Shown here in pieces: positions 62,305-64,000 of a stretch of 64,000 bases of DNA. The position numbers and the translations under genes were made by a program. How positions within the stretch are numbered: the stretch's first letter is position 1; the number at the start of each line of letters is the position of its first letter. The notes under the pieces were generated by a model, which was not told where the DNA came from, did not search any database, and saw only the letters and a list, made by a program, of their open reading frames with translations. The DNA is from Ancylobacter novellus DSM 506 (GTDB lineage: Bacteria; Pseudomonadota; Alphaproteobacteria; Rhizobiales; Xanthobacteraceae). The stretch lies in assembly GCF_000092925.1 (NCBI RefSeq), contig NC_014217.1:1860001-1924000 (forward strand), written 5' to 3'.

Positions 62305-63306
62305 TCACTCGACCTCGGCGGTCAGCTCCTTGGCCTGCGCGATCCAGCCGTCGACGCGGCCCGGCAGGCCGACTTCCTCGCCGAGGTGATGCGCGTCATC
62401 GGCGCTCAGGCCGGCGATCTGCGAGAAGTGGAAGAAGCCGAGGTCGGTCAGCTTCTTCTCGATCTCCGGCGACACGCCGGTGAGCTTCTTCAGGTCGTCG
62501 GCGATGCCGCGCGGACCGGAGAGCGGCTCGAAGCTGGTCCAGCCGGAGGTCTCGGCCGGCAGTTCCTCGACCAGCGGGGCCTCGGCGGCGCCGACGTCGA
62601 TGCCGAGATCGCCCTGAGCGCGGCCGATGCCGTCGATGGCGGCGCGGGCGACGAGGTCGCAATAGAGGTTGATCGCGCGGCCGGCGTCGTCATTGCCCGG
62701 CACCGGGAAGGCGATGCCGTCCGGATCGGAGTTGGTGTCGAGGATGGCCGCGACCGGGATGCCGAGGCGGCGGGCCTCGGCGACCGCGAGGTCTTCCTTG
62801 TTGGTGTCGATCACGAAGAGCAGGTCGGGAATGCCGCCCATGTCGCGGATGCCGCCCAGAGCGCGATCGAGCTTCTCCTTCTCGCGCTGGAGCGTCAGGC
62901 GCTCCTTCTTGGTGTAGCCGACACCCTCGCCGGCGTTGAGCAGCTCTTCGAGCTTCTTCAGGCGGGCGATGGAGTGCGAGATGGTCTTCCAGTTGGTCAG
63001 CATGCCGCCGAGCCAGCGGGAATTGACGTAGTACTGCGCCGAGCGCTTGGCCGCATCGGCCACGGCATCGGCCGCCTGACGCTTGGTGCCGACGAACAGC
63101 ACGCGGCCGCCGCGGGCCACGGTGTCGGACACCGCCTGCAGCGCGCGATGCAGCGCCGGCACGGTCTGGGCCAGGTCGATGATGTGGATGTTGTTGCGGG
63201 TGCCGAAGATGAACGGCGCCATCTTCGGGTTCCAGCGGTGGGACTGGTGGCCGAAGTGCACGCCAGCTTCCAGGAGCTGGCGCATGGAGTAATCAGGGAG
63301 TGCCAT
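62305..63306 (-). CDS. rpsB: Ribosomal protein S2 with C-terminal extension
   Basis: 30S subunit protein. It is 333 aa against about 240 in E. coli. Residues 1-230 are a normal S2 ([39 protein letters not shown]). The extra part (about 231-333) ends with [20 protein letters not shown] and [11 protein letters not shown], which resembles the helix-hairpin-helix tails of some alphaproteobacterial L21 and NuoE proteins. The ATG at 63306 matches other S2 starts. The extension is known in Bradyrhizobium and relatives; its role is not. Confidence 0.96.
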   Translation of the reverse strand: MALPDYSMRQLLEAGVHFGHQSHRWNPKMAPFIFGTRNNIHIIDLAQTVPALHRALQAVSDTVARGGRVLFVGTKRQAADAVADAAKRSAQYYVNSRWLGGMLTNWKTISHSIARLKKLEELLNAGEGVGYTKKERLTLQREKEKLDRALGGIRDMGGIPDLLFVIDTNKEDLAVAEARRLGIPVAAILDTNSDPDGIAFPVPGNDDAGRAINLYCDLVARAAIDGIGRAQGDLGIDVGAAEAPLVEELPAETSGWTSFEPLSGPRGIADDLKKLTGVSPEIEKKLTDLGFFHFSQIAGLSADDAHHLGEEVGLPGRVDGWIAQAKELTAEVE

Positions 63307-63449
63307 TGTCGTGTCTCGTCCGGTTAGGCCTCCGCGGACATGGCCGCGCCGATGGATTTCGGCGAACGGCACCGGAGCGACCGATTGGGGCCGTCGTGAA
63401 GCCACGACAAAGCAACCCCGGCCGCGAGTCCGCGTGTGGAATGGCGCGG

Positions 63450-63478
63450 CTTATAAGCGAGCGGGACCCTGGTGGCAA
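63450..63478 (-). promoter_or_regulatory. Promoter for rpsB-tsf
   Basis: On the minus strand TTGCCA (63478-63473), a 17-base spacer and TATAAG (63455-63450) predict a start near 63443 and a leader of about 137 bases. In the leader GTCGTG (63393-63398) and CACGAC (63403-63408) make a 6-base-pair hairpin, a possible S2 binding site. Confidence 0.55.
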
Positions 63479-63497
63479 GCCCGATGGAGCGGACAGG

Positions 63498-64000
63498 TCA
63501 GCCGACCGCCAGGCTCAGCTCGGCGAGCCCCGTCACCACGGCGGAGGGGGTGGCCGAGGGCCGGTCCGACAGCCGCGCCAACTCGCGGTAGAGGCGTCCG
63601 GCCGCGGCGGCGCGGTTCAGGCCGCCGCCCGGCATGGCGAGCTCGTGGTGGCGCAGCTCGGGCGAGAGGAAGGCGTCGATCTCCGCCTCGGTCTCCCGCG
63701 TCGGGTCCGGCCAGTCGCCGCCCATATGGCGCTTCATGCGGCCGGTCGTCTCCCGCCAGTCGTCGAGCAGCGCCTCATAGGCCACCACGGCGCGGGCCAT
63801 GCCGCGGGTGTCGTGCTCGGCGTCGAGCGTGTAGCGCAGCCAGAGGCCGAGCGCCTTGCGCAGCGGCATGGAATTGCGCGCCGCCAGCGAGCGCGCCACC
63901 TCCAGCGGATTGCGCAGGGTGAGCACCGCCGCGACGTCGTATCCGGCCTCGCCGAGCGCCTGCGCATAGAGTGGCACCAGCCGGCTGATGCGCGGGTCCT
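63498..64000 (-). CDS. Sulfotransferase-family protein (partial, N-terminus beyond window)
   Basis: The open frame continues off the window edge, so the N-terminal PAPS 5'-phosphosulfate loop is missing. The visible 166 residues begin with DPRISRLVPLYAQALGEAG and have VLTLRNPLEVARSLAARN, the 3'-phosphate-binding region of sulfotransferases. LWLRYTLDAEHDTRG and VAYEALLDDWRET, also family-typical, follow. The substrate cannot be told. A GTG at 63977 is only an internal codon if the frame continues upstream, as expected. Confidence 0.78.
   Translation of the reverse strand, partial: DPRISRLVPLYAQALGEAGYDVAAVLTLRNPLEVARSLAARNSMPLRKALGLWLRYTLDAEHDTRGMARAVVAYEALLDDWRETTGRMKRHMGGDWPDPTRETEAEIDAFLSPELRHHELAMPGGGLNRAAAAGRLYRELARLSDRPSATPSAVVTGLAELSLAVG

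Overview
The window is chromosomal DNA of an alphaproteobacterium of the order Hyphomicrobiales (Rhizobiales). It is most like the Xanthobacteraceae (Ancylobacter, Starkeya, Xanthobacter type). The grounds are G+C-rich coding DNA, the fused IspDF enzyme, an E1-beta subunit carrying its own lipoyl domain, a LexA operator of the GTTC-N7-GTTC type, a long C-terminal extension on ribosomal protein S2, and the gene orders dusB-ntrB-ntrC-ntrY and lpxB to rpsB. The genus is an inference.

Layout. 1-4900 (minus): nitrogen two-component genes ntrY (cut by the window edge), ntrC and ntrB behind dusB. 5100-6788 (plus): ispDF and a CinA-type amidohydrolase. 6767-14353 (minus): a RatA/Coq10-like protein, lipoyl synthase, a GlsB-type membrane protein, then the pyruvate dehydrogenase genes lpdA, pdhC, pdhB and pdhA with an unidentified small membrane gene between pdhB and pdhA; ftsB lies upstream. 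15312-19127: a secreted orphan, a membrane/PH-domain gene pair, enolase and queF. 19292-22592 (minus): glmS and glmU for UDP-GlcNAc. 22722-29266: an EamA transporter, a small membrane protein, and a three-gene locus that looks like synthesis of a beta-(1,3),(1,6)-glucan (a GH17 membrane protein, a small secreted protein, and a GH17-GT2 fusion). 29345-33481 (minus): a VOC protein, pyrG, secG, tpiA. 33668-41407 (plus): ppiD, trpE, trpG, trpD, trpC, moaC, moeA. Then hpxZ, a GntR regulator, lexA, comEC (minus), gltX and gltA. 49541-63306 (minus): the envelope and translation cluster lpxB, lpxI, lpxA, fabZ, lpxD, bamA, rseP, cdsA, uppS, frr, pyrH, tsf, rpsB. A sulfotransferase fragment closes the window.

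How the genes work together. lipA makes the lipoyl cofactor used by the lipoyl domains of PdhB and PdhC. PDH, citrate synthase and enolase form a central-carbon set. glmS/glmU feed UDP-GlcNAc to LpxA, LpxD, LpxI and LpxB for lipid A, and BamA inserts the outer-membrane proteins. The glucan locus would add a periplasmic or secreted glucan.

Most of the window is housekeeping, and no clearly new defence, mobile or biosynthetic system was found. No tRNA, rRNA, CRISPR array, prophage or insertion sequence was recognised. The points most worth a second look are the glucan locus, the membrane protein inside the pdh operon, a short Trp-containing leader-like ORF with hairpins between trpE and trpG, twin palindromes upstream of pdhA, dispersed intergenic palindromes, the helix-hairpin-helix tail of S2, and the absence of dxr between rseP and cdsA.
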